From: Guptibacillus hwajinpoensis
GTDB lineage: Bacteria > Bacillota > Bacilli > Bacillales > Bacillaceae_O
Assembly: GCA_016841765.1 (NCBI GenBank)
Contig: JAENYN010000030.1
Coordinates: 1 to 58,094 of the forward strand
Reading direction: 5' to 3'
Length of the DNA: 58,094 nt
The notes under the pieces were generated by a model. The model was not told where the DNA came from. It searched no databases and saw only the letters and a program-made list of their open reading frames with translations. The translations under genes and the position numbers were made by a program. Numbering within the stretch: position 1 is the first letter of the stretch; each line of letters begins with the position of its first letter. Below, piece after piece: positions 33,663 through 43,977 of this stretch.

Positions 33663-35983
33663 GCCTCGTCTCCTGCCAGTGCCTGGGCCAGCACTTCATC
33701 AAGATGCGAAACGAGCACATAACGCAAATCCTTTCGGACACTCTCCGGGATATCCTCCAGGTCCTTTTCATTATCTTTTGGGATAATGATGGTCTTCAGA
33801 CCTGCTCTGTGCGCACTGAGTGATTTTTCTTTCAGGCCGCCGATAGGCAGCACCCGGCCCCGCAATGTGATTTCGCCTGTCATGCCTACTTCTCTGCGGA
33901 CTGGTCGCCCAGTCAATGCAGATACAAGCGCAGTCGCCATTGTTATCCCTGCAGAAGGCCCGTCTTTAGGAGTAGCACCTTCAGGGACATGGATATGAAT
34001 ATCATTCTTTTCAACGAAATCAGGATCGATTTTAAGCTCCTCAGCCCTTGAGCGGATATAGCTGAATGCGGCCTGCGCCGATTCTTTCATGACATCGCCA
34101 AGTTTGCCGGTCAGTATCAGTTTCCCTTTGCCGGGATAAACGGATACCTCTATGGCAAGGGTATCCCCTCCGGCAGAAGTATAGGCAAGTCCGGTAGCTG
34201 TGCCGACCTGGTCTTCGATTTCAGCTTCTCCGTACCTGTATACAGGCTTGCCCAGGAACTCTTCAATGTTTTTATCGGTAATGATCACACGTTTCCGTTC
34301 TTCTGATACGATAATCCGTGCAGATTTGCGGCACAGGGTTGCCAGCTGGCGTTCCAGGTTCCGGACACCCGCTTCGCGTGTATAACGCCTGATCAGCTTC
34401 AGAATCGCGTCATCCCTTATTTGCAGGTCACTTTTGGTCATGCCGTGTTCTTTAAGCTGTTTGGGCAGCAGATGGTCTTTGGCGATATGAACCTTTTCGA
34501 CTTCCGTATACCCTGCGATATGGATGACTTCCATCCTGTCCAGGAGCGGGCCGGGTATGGTCTGCATATTGTTGGCAGTCGCAATGAACATGACCTTTGA
34601 AAGGTCGTAGGGCTCTTCGATATAGTGATCGCTGAAATTATGGTTCTGTTCCGGATCCAGGACCTCGAGCATCGCCGAAGACGGATCCCCTCTGAAGTCA
34701 TTTGACATTTTATCGATTTCATCAAGCAAAAATACAGGATTGATGTATCCCGCTTTTTTCATGCTCTGGATAATACGTCCCGGCATCGCACCGACATACG
34801 TCCTGCGGTGTCCGCGGATTTCAGCTTCATCACGCACGCCGCCAAGCGAGGCCCTTACAAACTTCCGATTCAGCGATCTTGCAATGGAACGGGCCAAAGA
34901 GGTTTTGCCGACACCAGGAGGGCCGACAAGGCATAGGATCGGCCCTTTCATGGAATTGGTCAGCTTTTGGACAGCAAGGTATTCCAGGACCCGTTCTTTC
35001 ACTTTTTCGAGTCCGTAGTGATCCTCATTGAGCACTTTTTCGGCATGATGAATATCCAGGTTATCGTCTGTTTCATCTTTCCACGGCAGTGAGACAAGCC
35101 ATTCGATATAGTTGCGTATTACCGAGCTTTCAGCAGAACTGGCCGGAATTTTTTCATATCGTTCCAGTTCTTTAAGGGCAACTTCGGTAACATTCTCGGG
35201 CATTCTCGCATCGTCGATTTTTTCCCGCAGCTCCGCGACTTCACCTGTTTTTCCTTCTTTATCGCCAAGCTCTTTCTGGATCGCCTTCATTTGTTCGCGC
35301 AAATAGTATTCCTTTTGTGTCCTCTCCATCGAACGCTTGACACGCTGTCCGATTTTCTTTTCAAGGTTCAGGACTTCCTTTTCATTATTGATGATTGTAA
35401 TGAGTTTATTGAGGCGCCCCTTCACCTCGAATATTTCCAGAACCTCCTGCTTTTCCTTTATTTTCAGGGATAAGTGGGAAGCGATCATATCAGCCAGGCG
35501 TCCCGGCACTTCAATATCCGATACGGAAGCGAGTGTTTCTGATGTCAATTTTTTTGAAAGCTTTATGTATTGTTCAAATTGCTCAAGCAACGTCCGCATC
35601 AGCGCCTGCTCTTCGACACCCTTCGTTTCATCTTCCTCGAAGTTTTCGATCTGGACTTCGAAGTATTCATCATCGTCCGTATATTCAAGGATTTTTGCCC
35701 TGTTCAAGCCTTCCACCAGCACGCGGATGGTGCCGTTCGGCAATTTCAGCATCTGTTTGACTTTTGATAAGGTGCCGACTTTGTATATGTCATCTTCCGT
35801 CGGTTCATCAATTCCCACATCTTTTTGTGCTGCCAGAAAAATGAGGTGATCATCTACCATTGCCTGCTCAAGTGCGTTGACTGATTTATCCCGTCCCACA
35901 TCCAGATGAAGGACCATTGACGGATAGACAAGCAAACCGCGCAATGGGAGGAGCGGGATATTCATAATTTTATTATGTTCCAT
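33659..35983 (-). CDS. lonA: ATP-dependent protease LonA
   Basis: The 774-residue protein matches LonA in length. Domains in order are an N-terminal substrate domain (about 10-200, [17 protein letters not shown]), a coiled coil, AAA+ (Walker [14 protein letters not shown] near 350, Walker [11 protein letters not shown]) and a serine-lysine protease domain ([19 protein letters not shown] near 670, with the Lys in [14 protein letters not shown]). It degrades damaged and regulatory proteins. I chose the ATG at 35983, eight bases after GGAGGTG; a frame from 36037 is longer without a ribosome site. It has its own promoter downstream of lonB and overlaps engB. Confidence 0.97.
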   Translation of the reverse strand: MEHNKIMNIPLLPLRGLLVYPSMVLHLDVGRDKSVNALEQAMVDDHLIFLAAQKDVGIDEPTEDDIYKVGTLSKVKQMLKLPNGTIRVLVEGLNRAKILEYTDDDEYFEVQIENFEEDETKGVEEQALMRTLLEQFEQYIKLSKKLTSETLASVSDIEVPGRLADMIASHLSLKIKEKQEVLEIFEVKGRLNKLITIINNEKEVLNLEKKIGQRVKRSMERTQKEYYLREQMKAIQKELGDKEGKTGEVAELREKIDDARMPENVTEVALKELERYEKIPASSAESSVIRNYIEWLVSLPWKDETDDNLDIHHAEKVLNEDHYGLEKVKERVLEYLAVQKLTNSMKGPILCLVGPPGVGKTSLARSIARSLNRKFVRASLGGVRDEAEIRGHRRTYVGAMPGRIIQSMKKAGYINPVFLLDEIDKMSNDFRGDPSSAMLEVLDPEQNHNFSDHYIEEPYDLSKVMFIATANNMQTIPGPLLDRMEVIHIAGYTEVEKVHIAKDHLLPKQLKEHGMTKSDLQIRDDAILKLIRRYTREAGVRNLERQLATLCRKSARIIVSEERKRVIITDKNIEEFLGKPVYRYGEAEIEDQVGTATGLAYTSAGGDTLAIEVSVYPGKGKLILTGKLGDVMKESAQAAFSYIRSRAEELKIDPDFVEKNDIHIHVPEGATPKDGPSAGITMATALVSALTGRPVRREVGMTGEITLRGRVLPIGGLKEKSLSAHRAGLKTIIIPKDNEKDLEDIPESVRKDLRYVLVSHLDEVLAQALAGDEA

Positions 35984-36160
35984 TCTTATACACCTCCATG
36001 TATGCATCCTGGAAAAACAAATGGAATCTTTGTTCAATTCTATCCTATTTCAGGAATGTTTGTCTATTATCCCGGACGGTATGAAAGAATTTCTCCGCTT
36101 ATTTCATCATCGCCGCTTATTGTTGGCTTACCCGTTTAGATTATTCGCTGAAACGTTGTT

Positions 36161-36166
36161 ATTATA
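36161..36166 (-). promoter_or_regulatory. Putative -10 element of lonA
   Basis: TATAAT on the minus strand stands right after the lonB terminator and before lonA. No matching -35 hexamer is clear because the terminator stem takes that space. It is only a suggestion. Confidence 0.35.
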
Positions 36167-36173
36167 CCCCAAA

Positions 36174-36206
36174 AAACAATCCAGCCCCGTAAGGCTGGAT
36201 TGTTTT
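36174..36206 (-). terminator. Terminator after lonB
   Basis: On the minus strand AACAATCCAGCC and GGCTGGATTGTT form a perfect 12-bp stem with a short loop, followed by TTTT. It lies directly after the lonB stop. Confidence 0.9.
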
Positions 36207-36207
36207 T

Positions 36208-37866
36208 TCACATTTGGCTGGATGCCGGACGCACTTCTCCTGCTCCAGGCGGTTCTTGTGCCATCGCCAATTTGAAGACTTCATGCAAATGCTTGACGGG
36301 ATGAATGGTAATTCCCTTTATATCCTTTAAAATGGCCTGGTCATTTTCTGCCGGGATGATGACATGTGTTGCACCCGCCTTTTGGGCTGCCCTCACTTTG
36401 GCAGGGACACCGCCGACAGGCTTGACATTGCCGTGTATGCTGATTTCACCAGTCATCGCAACGGTTCGGCTGATGCTCCGTTTGTGGATGGCTGAATAAA
36501 TGCCGGTTGCAATGGCTATCCCGGCGGACGGCCCATCAACAGGTATCCCGCCCGGGAAGTTGACATGGATGTCATACTTTTCAGCAGGAACCCCCATATT
36601 CCGGAGAACGGTGATCACGTTTTCAACCGAACCCTTCACAAGGCTTTTTCTGCGAATTGATTTGTTGCTGCCTCCGATGCTTTCTTCTTCGACAATTCCC
36701 GTAATCGTGATGCCGCCGCTTTTATCCGTTCCCACAGGAATGACCGTCACTTCGATTTCAAGCAGGGCGCCGGTATTCGGACCGTAAACAGCAAGCCCAC
36801 TGACCAATCCGACTTTCGACAGCGGCTGGATTTTTTTCTCGAACCGGGGCTGCATCTGGCTTGAATTGACAACCCATTCAATGTCACTGTCCAGGATTTC
36901 CTCCCTGTTCTCCGATATGGCGAGTCCTGCAGCAATCTGGATGATGTTCACTGCTTCCCGGCCGTTTTTGGCAAATTGCGATATGATATCCAGGCCGTTT
37001 TGGGAGATCGAATGATTTGTCTTATCAGCTGCATTTCTGGCGATTTGCTGGATTTCATCCTGGTCGAGCTCCCTGAAAAAGATTTCCATGCACCGCGAAC
37101 GTATTGCTGGCGGAATTTCGGACGGCGTTCTTGTCGTCGCCCCTATCAGCCTGAAATCGGCCGGAAGCCCTTTTTGGAAAATTTCATGGACATGAAGGGG
37201 GATCTGGGTGTTTTCCTCATTATAATAAGCACTTTCAAAATATACTTTCCGGTCCTCAAGGACTTTCAACAGTTTGTTCATCTGGATGGGGTGCAGTTCA
37301 CCGATTTCATCAATGAAAAGAACTCCTCCATGCGCATTGCTGACAGCTCCCTGCTTGGGCTGGGGGATGCCGGCCTGTCCCATTGCGCCCGCTCCTTGAT
37401 AAATGGGATCGTGCACCGAGCCGATCAGCGGATCTGCAATCCCCCGTTCATCAAACCGGGCTGTCGTCGCATCGAGTTCCACAAACACGGCTGACTGCTT
37501 AAAAGGTGATTTTTCGTTTTTTTTCGCCTCTTCAAGAACAAGCCGTGCCGCAGCTGTTTTCCCGATTCCTGGTGTCCCGTATATGATGACGTGCTGCGGA
37601 TTCGGTCCGCACAGTGCCGCCCTTAATGCTTTGACTCCATCGCTTTGCCCGACTATGTCATCGAAACTGGCCGGCCTTACTTTCTCGGCCAGCGGTTCTG
37701 TTAATGAAATCCTCCGCATCATCCGGAGCTGTTCCATTTCCTTTTTTGACTCACGTTCAATTGAAACTTTCTGGGTCCGTTGATTTTTCAACAGGTTCCA
37801 GAAATACAGCCCGATCACGATTCCAAAAAACAGCTGAATGGCGATTACCGCTCCTGACCAACTCAT
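36208..37866 (-). CDS. lonB: LonB, sporulation-associated Lon protease
   Basis: This 552-residue protein is the membrane-anchored Lon paralogue expressed in the forespore of B. subtilis. It has an N-terminal membrane helix (about 5-26), AAA+ (Walker A GTPGIGKTAAARLV near 95, Walker B VLFIDEIGELHP), and a Lon-type protease domain with PVDGPSAGIAIATGIYSAI (catalytic Ser) and GGVPAKVRAAQKAG (catalytic Lys). It lacks the long N-terminal domain of LonA. GCAGGAGG precedes the ATG. The clpX-lonB-lonA order is conserved. Confidence 0.96.
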   Translation of the reverse strand: MSWSGAVIAIQLFFGIVIGLYFWNLLKNQRTQKVSIERESKKEMEQLRMMRRISLTEPLAEKVRPASFDDIVGQSDGVKALRAALCGPNPQHVIIYGTPGIGKTAAARLVLEEAKKNEKSPFKQSAVFVELDATTARFDERGIADPLIGSVHDPIYQGAGAMGQAGIPQPKQGAVSNAHGGVLFIDEIGELHPIQMNKLLKVLEDRKVYFESAYYNEENTQIPLHVHEIFQKGLPADFRLIGATTRTPSEIPPAIRSRCMEIFFRELDQDEIQQIARNAADKTNHSISQNGLDIISQFAKNGREAVNIIQIAAGLAISENREEILDSDIEWVVNSSQMQPRFEKKIQPLSKVGLVSGLAVYGPNTGALLEIEVTVIPVGTDKSGGITITGIVEEESIGGSNKSIRRKSLVKGSVENVITVLRNMGVPAEKYDIHVNFPGGIPVDGPSAGIAIATGIYSAIHKRSISRTVAMTGEISIHGNVKPVGGVPAKVRAAQKAGATHVIIPAENDQAILKDIKGITIHPVKHLHEVFKLAMAQEPPGAGEVRPASSQM

Positions 37867-37948
37867 AGCAAACCTCCTGCAGAAAGAATTTATCTGCTAG
37901 TATCTCCCTGCAGGGGAAGATGTAAACAGGTCCGGGGAAATCTTTTGT

Positions 37949-37990
37949 GGTTCCTGACCCCGGCGCTTTAAAGCGCCGGGGTCAGGAACC
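37949..37990. repeat. Perfect 42-bp palindrome
   Basis: Two 21-base arms are exact reverse complements with no spacer: the left starts GGTTCCTGACCCCGG and the right ends CCGGGGTCAGGAACC. It lies between lonB and clpX, 12 bases beyond the clpX terminator. It is not followed by T on either strand. It resembles REP-type palindromes rather than a terminator. Confidence 0.85.
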
Positions 37991-38001
37991 TTATCAGCAA
38001 A

Positions 38002-38033
38002 AAGAGGAACTTCCAGTAAAGGAAGTTCCTCTT
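38002..38033 (-). terminator. Terminator after clpX
   Basis: AAGAGGAACTTCC and GGAAGTTCCTCTT form a perfect 13-bp stem, loop of six, followed on the minus strand by TTT. It lies 12 bases after the clpX stop. Confidence 0.88.
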
Positions 38034-38044
38034 GCTTACCTTAT

Positions 38045-39319
38045 TTATGCACTTTCTTTCGGCGACTGCTGTTCAGGTTCAACTACCGTGCCATCCTCCA
38101 GGATAAGCTTCGGCTGTCCGTTCCCTACTACTGTTTCAGCCGTAATGATGCATTTTTCGATATCGTCGCGTGACGGAAGGTCGAACATGACATCAAGCAT
38201 AATCCCTTCTATGATTGAACGGAGGCCGCGGGCACCTGTTTTTCTTTCAATCGCCTTTTTGGAAATTTCAAGAAGTGCCTCTTCCTCGAATTCAAGCTCG
38301 ACGCCATCCAATTCAAGCATCTTCTGATACTGTTTTACCAGTGCATTTTTCGGTTTCGTCAGGATATCGACAAGCGCCTCTTCATCAAGCGGCTCCAGAC
38401 TTGCGATAACCGGCAGGCGCCCGATGAATTCCGGAATCAGGCCGAAACGGAGCAAGTCTTCAGGCAGCACTTTTGTAAGCAACTCGCCTTTGTCATAATC
38501 CTGCTTGGCATCATCTGAAGCGAATCCGATCACTTTTTTGCCGAGGCGGCGTTTGATGATCTGATCAATGCCATCGAATGCCCCGCCTACGACAAACAGG
38601 ATATTTGTCGTATCGATTTGGATGAATTCCTGGTGCGGGTGCTTTCTGCCGCCCTGTGGAGGTACACTTGCAGTCGTGCCCTCGAGAATCTTAAGCAGCG
38701 CCTGCTGTACGCCCTCACCGGAAACATCACGGGTAATGGACGGATTTTCCGACTTGCGGGCGACCTTATCGATTTCATCGATATAAATGATGCCTTTTTC
38801 AGCCTTTTCAACATCATAATCCGCAGCCTGGATCAGTTTCAACAGGATGTTCTCAACATCTTCCCCTACATAACCGGCTTCGGTAAGGGAAGTCGCGTCA
38901 GCGATAGCAAACGGAACATTCAGGATGCGGGCCAAAGTCTGGGCAAGAAGCGTTTTACCGCTTCCTGTCGGGCCAAGCATCAGAATGTTACTTTTAGCCA
39001 GTTCCACATCGTCGACTTTGCTGTTGGAATTGATCCGTTTGTAATGATTATAAACCGCCACTGATAAGTTTTTCTTCGCTCCGCCTTGCCCAATCACGTA
39101 GTCATCCAGTATACCGAGGATTTCCTTCGGTTTTGGTACGTCCTTAAACTCGATTTCTTCTTCAGTGCCGAGTTCTTCCTCCACAATTTCATTGCAGAGC
39201 TCGATACACTCATCACATATATACACACCAGGACCTGCAACAAGTTTACGGACCTGATCCTGGGTCTTGCCGCAAAATGAACATTTCAATTGTCCTTTTT
39301 CATCATTAAATTTGAACAT
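38045..39319 (-). CDS. clpX: ClpX, ATPase subunit of the ClpXP protease
   Basis: This 424-residue AAA+ unfoldase delivers proteins to ClpP. The N-terminal zinc domain has [11 protein letters not shown] and CDECIELC (residues about 11-42). Walker A is [15 protein letters not shown], Walker [15 protein letters not shown]; the pore loop [11 protein letters not shown] and IGF-type loop [10 protein letters not shown], which contacts ClpP, are present. The ATG at 39319 follows AAGGGGTGATATCC; the frame from 39373 is longer without a ribosome site. clpP is not in the window. Confidence 0.97.
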   Translation of the reverse strand: MFKFNDEKGQLKCSFCGKTQDQVRKLVAGPGVYICDECIELCNEIVEEELGTEEEIEFKDVPKPKEILGILDDYVIGQGGAKKNLSVAVYNHYKRINSNSKVDDVELAKSNILMLGPTGSGKTLLAQTLARILNVPFAIADATSLTEAGYVGEDVENILLKLIQAADYDVEKAEKGIIYIDEIDKVARKSENPSITRDVSGEGVQQALLKILEGTTASVPPQGGRKHPHQEFIQIDTTNILFVVGGAFDGIDQIIKRRLGKKVIGFASDDAKQDYDKGELLTKVLPEDLLRFGLIPEFIGRLPVIASLEPLDEEALVDILTKPKNALVKQYQKMLELDGVELEFEEEALLEISKKAIERKTGARGLRSIIEGIMLDVMFDLPSRDDIEKCIITAETVVGNGQPKLILEDGTVVEPEQQSPKESA

Positions 39320-39694
39320 GGATATCACCCCTTCAAAAAGTGCACATAACCGGATGATCTTGCGGATCGGCAAAGCATTGCGAATAACTGTATACCCTTA
39401 ATATCCCGGTCGATAAACAGTTTCAGAGACTGTGTTCTTGCATTTTAACATACCTGAAACTTACAGCGTTAATAAAAACCCTTTATAAAATATGTATAGA
39501 GCATGGACGAATTTCAGAAGCGGGAGGCAGCAGGCTGAAGGCTCACTTTACAGTATGCTGTTTAACCGCCCGGATTATAAGTATGTTTTTGGGCTTTTTA
39601 TGACCGGGGCAGCCGGAAAGGATGCAAAAGCGGCAGAAAAAAGGCTAGTACAAAACAAGGCACGAACGAATCGCGCCTTGTTCCTTACTTTATA
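39320..39694. other. Gene-free stretch between clpX and tig
   Basis: These 375 bases hold the tig terminator (39652-39682) and the clpX leader and promoter region. An AT-rich TTAAAAT near 39445 on the minus strand could be a -10 element but no clear partner was found. Nothing else is seen. Confidence 0.5.
39652..39682 (-). terminator. Terminator after tig
   Basis: On the minus strand AACAAGGC and GCCTTGTT pair around a 13-base loop and are followed by TTGT. It lies about 12 bases after the tig stop codon. Confidence 0.75.
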
Positions 39695-40981
39695 TTATGC
39701 AACACTTTTGCTGTTTTCCACAAGAAAATCGATCGCTTTCTTGATTTTTAAATCTTCTTTCACCATATCAGTGCTGCCGATCATTTGTTTCAAGTTATCG
39801 ACGCTTGTCTGATACATGGAAGCCATGTTTTCAAGCTCCTCATTCACTTCTTCTTCGCTGACTTCAATATTTTCCTGCTCAGCAATCGCCTCAAGCGTCA
39901 GGTTTGTGCGGACACGCTTTTCGGCATCCTCTCTCATTTGGCCTTTCAGTGCTTCTTCGTCCTGGCCGGAGAACTGGTAGTACATATCCAGTGTCATGCC
40001 CTGCATTTGGAGGCGCTGTTCGAATTCTTGAAGCATGCGGTCAAGCTCCGTGCGGACCATTGCCATCGGCACATCGACTTCAGTATTCTCAGCCGCTTTC
40101 TGGACAAGTGTGTCCCGCTTGTTATTTTCAGCTTCACGTTTTTTGTTTTCTTCAAGACGTTCTCTGGTCTTCTTTTTCAATTCATCAAGTGTTTCCACTT
40201 CTTCATCGATATCTTTCGCGAACTCATCATCCAGTTCAGGAAGCTCTTTCGTTTTGATTTCATGGACTTTCACCTTGAAAGTGGCAGGCTTCCCTGCAAG
40301 CTCTTCAGCATGGTACTCTTCAGGGAATGTGACTTCAACGTCCTTTTCAGCCCCTGCTTCAGTGCCGATCAGCTGTTCTTCGAAACCAGGAATGAAAGAT
40401 CCGGATCCGATTTCCAGGGAATAGTTCTCCGCCTGGCCGCCTTCGAACGCCTCTCCGTCAACAAAGCCTTCGAAGTCGATGACAACTGTGTCGCCTTCCT
40501 CAACAGTGCCTTCCTCTTTCACGACAAGCTCTGCCTGGCGTTCCTGCTGCTGCTTCAATTCAGCTTCCACATCTTCATCAGTGACCTCAGTGGACTCTTC
40601 TTCAACTTCAAGCCCTTTGTATTCACCGAGCTTGACTTCCGGCTTCACGGTAACCTTAGCTTCAAACACCAACTTTTCGCCTTTTTCCATCTGCTTGATA
40701 TCGACAGAAGGCTGATCGACAGGGAAAATCCCCGCTTCATCAATCGCATTTGAATAAGCTTCCGGAAGCAGGATGTCAAGAGCATCCTGGTAAAGGGATT
40801 CTGCGCCGAAACGCTGTTCAAAAATAAAGCGCGGAACCTTCCCTTTACGGAAACCTGGAATATTCACCTGTTTTACAACTTTATTAAATGCCTGGTCAAG
40901 CGCATTGTTTACCTTTTCCGCATCGACTTCAACCGTCAATACGCCTTCATTTCCTTCAAGTTTTTCCCAATTCACTGACAT
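39695..40981 (-). CDS. tig: Trigger factor
   Basis: This 428-residue ribosome-bound chaperone with peptidyl-prolyl isomerase activity holds new chains. The ribosome-binding loop has [18 protein letters not shown] (residues about 43-60), matching the GFRxGxxP signature. The PPIase domain (about 150-240) has [19 protein letters not shown]. The C-terminal chaperone arm is acidic and helical. The ATG at 40981 stands ten bases after GGAGG; a TTG six codons upstream is inside that ribosome site. A sigma-A promoter lies upstream. Confidence 0.97.
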   Translation of the reverse strand: MSVNWEKLEGNEGVLTVEVDAEKVNNALDQAFNKVVKQVNIPGFRKGKVPRFIFEQRFGAESLYQDALDILLPEAYSNAIDEAGIFPVDQPSVDIKQMEKGEKLVFEAKVTVKPEVKLGEYKGLEVEEESTEVTDEDVEAELKQQQERQAELVVKEEGTVEEGDTVVIDFEGFVDGEAFEGGQAENYSLEIGSGSFIPGFEEQLIGTEAGAEKDVEVTFPEEYHAEELAGKPATFKVKVHEIKTKELPELDDEFAKDIDEEVETLDELKKKTRERLEENKKREAENNKRDTLVQKAAENTEVDVPMAMVRTELDRMLQEFEQRLQMQGMTLDMYYQFSGQDEEALKGQMREDAEKRVRTNLTLEAIAEQENIEVSEEEVNEELENMASMYQTSVDNLKQMIGSTDMVKEDLKIKKAIDFLVENSKSVA

Positions 40982-41124
40982 TGTTGTGATTCCCTCCAAC
41001 TAAATAAATTTATTTATCAGCCTGCAGCTTATGCCTGGCCTGATTTGTCTGTCTGGCGACAGAAGCAGAATTCCGCCACAAAAGTATGCAGACATATGTA
41101 ACAAAAGATCTCTACAACCTCTAC

Positions 41125-41152
41125 ATTATAACACACCGTGTTTTTCTTTCAA
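41125..41152 (-). promoter_or_regulatory. Sigma-A promoter of tig
   Basis: On the minus strand TTGAAA (41147-41152) and TATAAT (41125-41130) are 16 bases apart, about 145 bases before the tig start and just after the ysoA stop. Confidence 0.8.
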
Positions 41153-41173
41153 CACATGGGGATTACAGTTTTC

Positions 41174-42214
41174 TCACAGCATTGAACCGTTAAAGGACTC
41201 CTCTTCCAGCTTGCGGAGGTATGTGGCAGATTGTTCCAAAATTTGCGGTTCAACTCCGTATTCTTCCGCCGTTTCCTCCAGACTGACTGGGATCCCGTGA
41301 AGCAAGTATCCCAGTTGATGAAGTGCTGCCGCCCAAACAGCCGGGTCATCCGGGTCCGGCTCAAACGGATAAAGAACAAACAGATGGCGGTGCCAGAGTT
41401 CTTTTACCAGCTGGAATAGTGCAGGATTTTCCTGTCCAAGTTTTTCATCAAGCACGTTCAGCACATGAATGCCGAACTCCGACTCAAAAACGCCGTCAAG
41501 TTCCGCCGGCACAATCGTTTTTTGTTTGCCGAACTTCCATATTTCAATTTGCCGGGAAATCTTTTTTTCAATCATGATTTCCAGCAGCATCGTTTTCAAC
41601 TCAGGTGCAAATCCGCTTTTCAGCATGGACTCCAGAGTAGGTATGTATGGTGTGAGCTCAAGACTCCGCAGCTGCTGAAGCGCCTTTAGCTGATCTTCTG
41701 GAATTCCCTTTGTAAGCCGTTCGATCAAATCGGCGGGATCTATTGGCGGGACTTCTTCGCGTTTTTTTTCAGATGCGGGCTCATGCCGTTCCGACATTTG
41801 CCGGCTGAAGTCCAATAGCTGATATAGATTCTCCGCAGCCTCCGCCGGGAGCCTGTGCTCTTCCATGACAGCTTCAAGCACCGATGCCGCTTCGTCATAC
41901 TCATTCATCTGAATGAGCACCGTAATATAAATTTGCAAATTTTCGAAGTAGTCACCTATGTCTTCGTTCAGCAGCCGCTTGCTTTCCGCCCTGGCTTCTT
42001 CAAGCCTTCCCATTTCAAGCAGGCAAATGACAATGCCGGCCTGGACTTGCGGATAACCGCCTTCCATATCCCGAAGCTGCTGAAAAACCGGAAGTGCTTC
42101 CCGGTATTTCTTTTGCTGAAGCAAAGCCATCCCTTTCTCGAAAAGACGATCTTTCAGATTCGGGAAGGGGATGACGTTTTTGTTGTGTTGCCGTCCATTT
42201 TTTTCGTTATCCAT
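41174..42214 (-). CDS. ysoA: TPR-containing protein YsoA
   Basis: This 346-residue cytoplasmic protein has tetratricopeptide-like helices near its N-terminus (LFEKGMALLQQKKYREALPV, then a second and third repeat up to about residue 140), then a charged linker and a helical C-terminal part. Its biochemical role is not known. ysoA lies beside tig in B. subtilis as here. The ATG at 42214 follows GAGGCG; a frame from 42268 is longer. In B. subtilis leuD precedes ysoA, but here the tRNA-Arg gene does. Confidence 0.9.
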   Translation of the reverse strand: MDNEKNGRQHNKNVIPFPNLKDRLFEKGMALLQQKKYREALPVFQQLRDMEGGYPQVQAGIVICLLEMGRLEEARAESKRLLNEDIGDYFENLQIYITVLIQMNEYDEAASVLEAVMEEHRLPAEAAENLYQLLDFSRQMSERHEPASEKKREEVPPIDPADLIERLTKGIPEDQLKALQQLRSLELTPYIPTLESMLKSGFAPELKTMLLEIMIEKKISRQIEIWKFGKQKTIVPAELDGVFESEFGIHVLNVLDEKLGQENPALFQLVKELWHRHLFVLYPFEPDPDDPAVWAAALHQLGYLLHGIPVSLEETAEEYGVEPQILEQSATYLRKLEEESFNGSML

Positions 42215-42436
42215 ATGTAATCGCCTCGTTATATGTATATGTCCAAAAATCAAGTGCCTCCCTGGCAATTCCTGCTCTGATGCTCATTGGTGCCGTATGG
42301 AGTCCTGCATTCCGGACCAACAGGATTGACACGCTTAACTTGCCCTTCAGTTTATCAATATGTACATGGAAAAACAACAGCGCCATATTTCTATACCCGG
42401 ATTCATACTCTATTATACTGAAGCAGCAAGCAAAAG

Positions 42437-42460
42437 AAAAACCCCTGGATAGCCAGGGGT
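42437..42460 (-). terminator. Terminator after tRNA-Arg
   Basis: On the minus strand ACCCCTGG and CCAGGGGT pair across four bases and are followed by TTTTCTTTT. It stands 15 bases after the tRNA 3' end. Confidence 0.9.
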
Positions 42461-42475
42461 TTGATATGTATTTAG

Positions 42476-42552
<77 letters not shown>

Positions 42553-42802
42553 AGGCGGAATATGCGGAAATTCCAATTCTTTCGGCGGGCCGCAATAATC
42601 CGATTATCGAGACAAATATTAATATACTTGAAGCACTGCCGGCTGTCAACTTCTTTTGCAAAGGGGATTGAAGGGGCGGCCTCATGCCCTTGTTGAATTC
42701 AATGGATTTAATGGACCAATGCCGGGTTTGCTTCAAGTAATTCCATTCTTTTTTCTTTTTTCTTCATTGGAGTTGCGTTTAAGGTTTTAAACAGCATAAC
42801 GT

Positions 42803-43321
42803 TCAACCAAGTGTAAATGTGCTGCCCATACCCCTGAGCTCCTGGCCGTCTTCGTTATGGAATGAGACGCGGACCTTTCCTTTTTCGGATTCGGAAACGA
42901 CTGCGTATGTCTGTTCCGGGCGCCTGCGCGGCAACAGGATGCTTCCCGGATTTATAAACAGCATGCCGTTTTGCATTTCAGCACCTGCAATATGGGAATG
43001 GCCGAAGCAAACGATATGGGCATTCCTTTCTTCGGCCCGGTAAGAAAGCGGCATGAGTGACATCTTCACGTTGAAAAGGTGTCCGTGTGTTACAAACACA
43101 TTCAGCCCTTCCCACCTTCCCACTTGTTCTTCCGGCAAAGCGGCATCAAGATCGCAATTCCCCCTTACAGCCAAAAACGGCTCAAGTTCTTTTTCCTCTG
43201 CACCCAATTCGGAATCTCCGCAATGAATCATTAAACTTGCTTCACCTTTATGCTTTGCAGCAATTTTCGATAACAGCTCCGTGTTACCATGGCTGTCACT
43301 TACAATCACCAGCTTTCCCAT
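42803..43321 (-). CDS. ysnB: YsnB/YfcE-type metallophosphoesterase
   Basis: This 172-residue protein is a calcineurin-like phosphodiesterase of the YfcE/MJ0936 family. The metal-binding motifs are VIVSDSHGN (about 5-13), IHCGDSELG, VRGNCD and VTHGHLFNVK, CFGHSHIAGAE. The natural substrate is unknown; relatives hydrolyse phosphodiesters. The ATG at 43321 follows AAAGGAG; the frame from 43348 is longer. It follows ysnA by 27 bases, as in rph-ysnA-ysnB of Bacillus. Confidence 0.94.
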   Translation of the reverse strand: MGKLVIVSDSHGNTELLSKIAAKHKGEASLMIHCGDSELGAEEKELEPFLAVRGNCDLDAALPEEQVGRWEGLNVFVTHGHLFNVKMSLMPLSYRAEERNAHIVCFGHSHIAGAEMQNGMLFINPGSILLPRRRPEQTYAVVSESEKGKVRVSFHNEDGQELRGMGSTFTLG

Positions 43322-43348
43322 TCGTTTCTCCTTTCTGCAAATGTGCAT

Positions 43349-43951
43349 TCAGCCGTTATTGAAGTATTCATCCCACTTCTCATCGAGCTTTGCCATGGCT
43401 GCCGCCCTGTGGCTGATTTTATTTTTTTCTTCTTTTGTCAGCTGTCCCATAGTTTTATTTTTTTCATCGACAATAAAGATGGGATCATAGCCGAATCCGT
43501 GTGTGCCCATCGGTTCCCTGCCAATCTTCCCTTCACATGTCCCTTCTGCCACTTTCGGTTTTTCACCTGGCACAGAAACGGCCAGGACACAGTAAAAGCG
43601 GGCGGTGCGTTCTTCATCAGGAACGCCTTCAAGCTCAGAAAGGACCTTTTCCAGATTGGCGCGGTCATTTTTTTCTTCCCCTGCATAGCGGGCAGAGTAC
43701 ACACCGGGGCGCCCATCCAGATAATCGACAATTAATCCCGAGTCATCTGCTATAACGGTCCGGCCCATTTTTCTTGAAATGGCCTCTGCTTTTAAAATTG
43801 CATTCTCTTCAAAGGTCGACCCCGTTTCTTCCACGTCAGGCATTTCGGGAAAGTCATGCAATGACTTAACCTGTATGCCTCTCTTTGAAAGCAAGGCTTC
43901 AAAGTCTTTCACTTTTCCTTTGTTTTTCGTGGCGATTATGATTTCTTCCAT
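43349..43951 (-). CDS. rdgB: XTP/dITP pyrophosphatase (RdgB/HAM1; YsnA)
   Basis: This 200-residue house-cleaning enzyme hydrolyses dITP, XTP and ITP to monophosphates. IIIATKNKGKVKDFEALL opens the protein (SxNxxK-type nucleotide site), with ADDSGLIVDYLDGRPGVYSAR in the middle, GFGYDPIFIVDEKNKTMGQL, and KNKISHRAAAMAK near the end, all HAM1 motifs. AGAGGAGT precedes the ATG. It lies 26 bases after rph and just before ysnB. Confidence 0.96.
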   Translation of the reverse strand: MEEIIIATKNKGKVKDFEALLSKRGIQVKSLHDFPEMPDVEETGSTFEENAILKAEAISRKMGRTVIADDSGLIVDYLDGRPGVYSARYAGEEKNDRANLEKVLSELEGVPDEERTARFYCVLAVSVPGEKPKVAEGTCEGKIGREPMGTHGFGYDPIFIVDEKNKTMGQLTKEEKNKISHRAAAMAKLDEKWDEYFNNG

Positions 43952-43977
43952 TTGATTAACTCCTCTGCAGTTCAGCG

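Noticed and set aside
37949-37990. The perfect palindrome as the clpX terminator
   Set aside because: A clean terminator with T run lies between it and clpX, and the palindrome has no T run on either strand.
39785-40753. 322-codon plus-strand frame opposite tig
   Set aside because: It is Phe/Leu-rich, as expected from the antisense of an acidic protein, and has no ribosome site.
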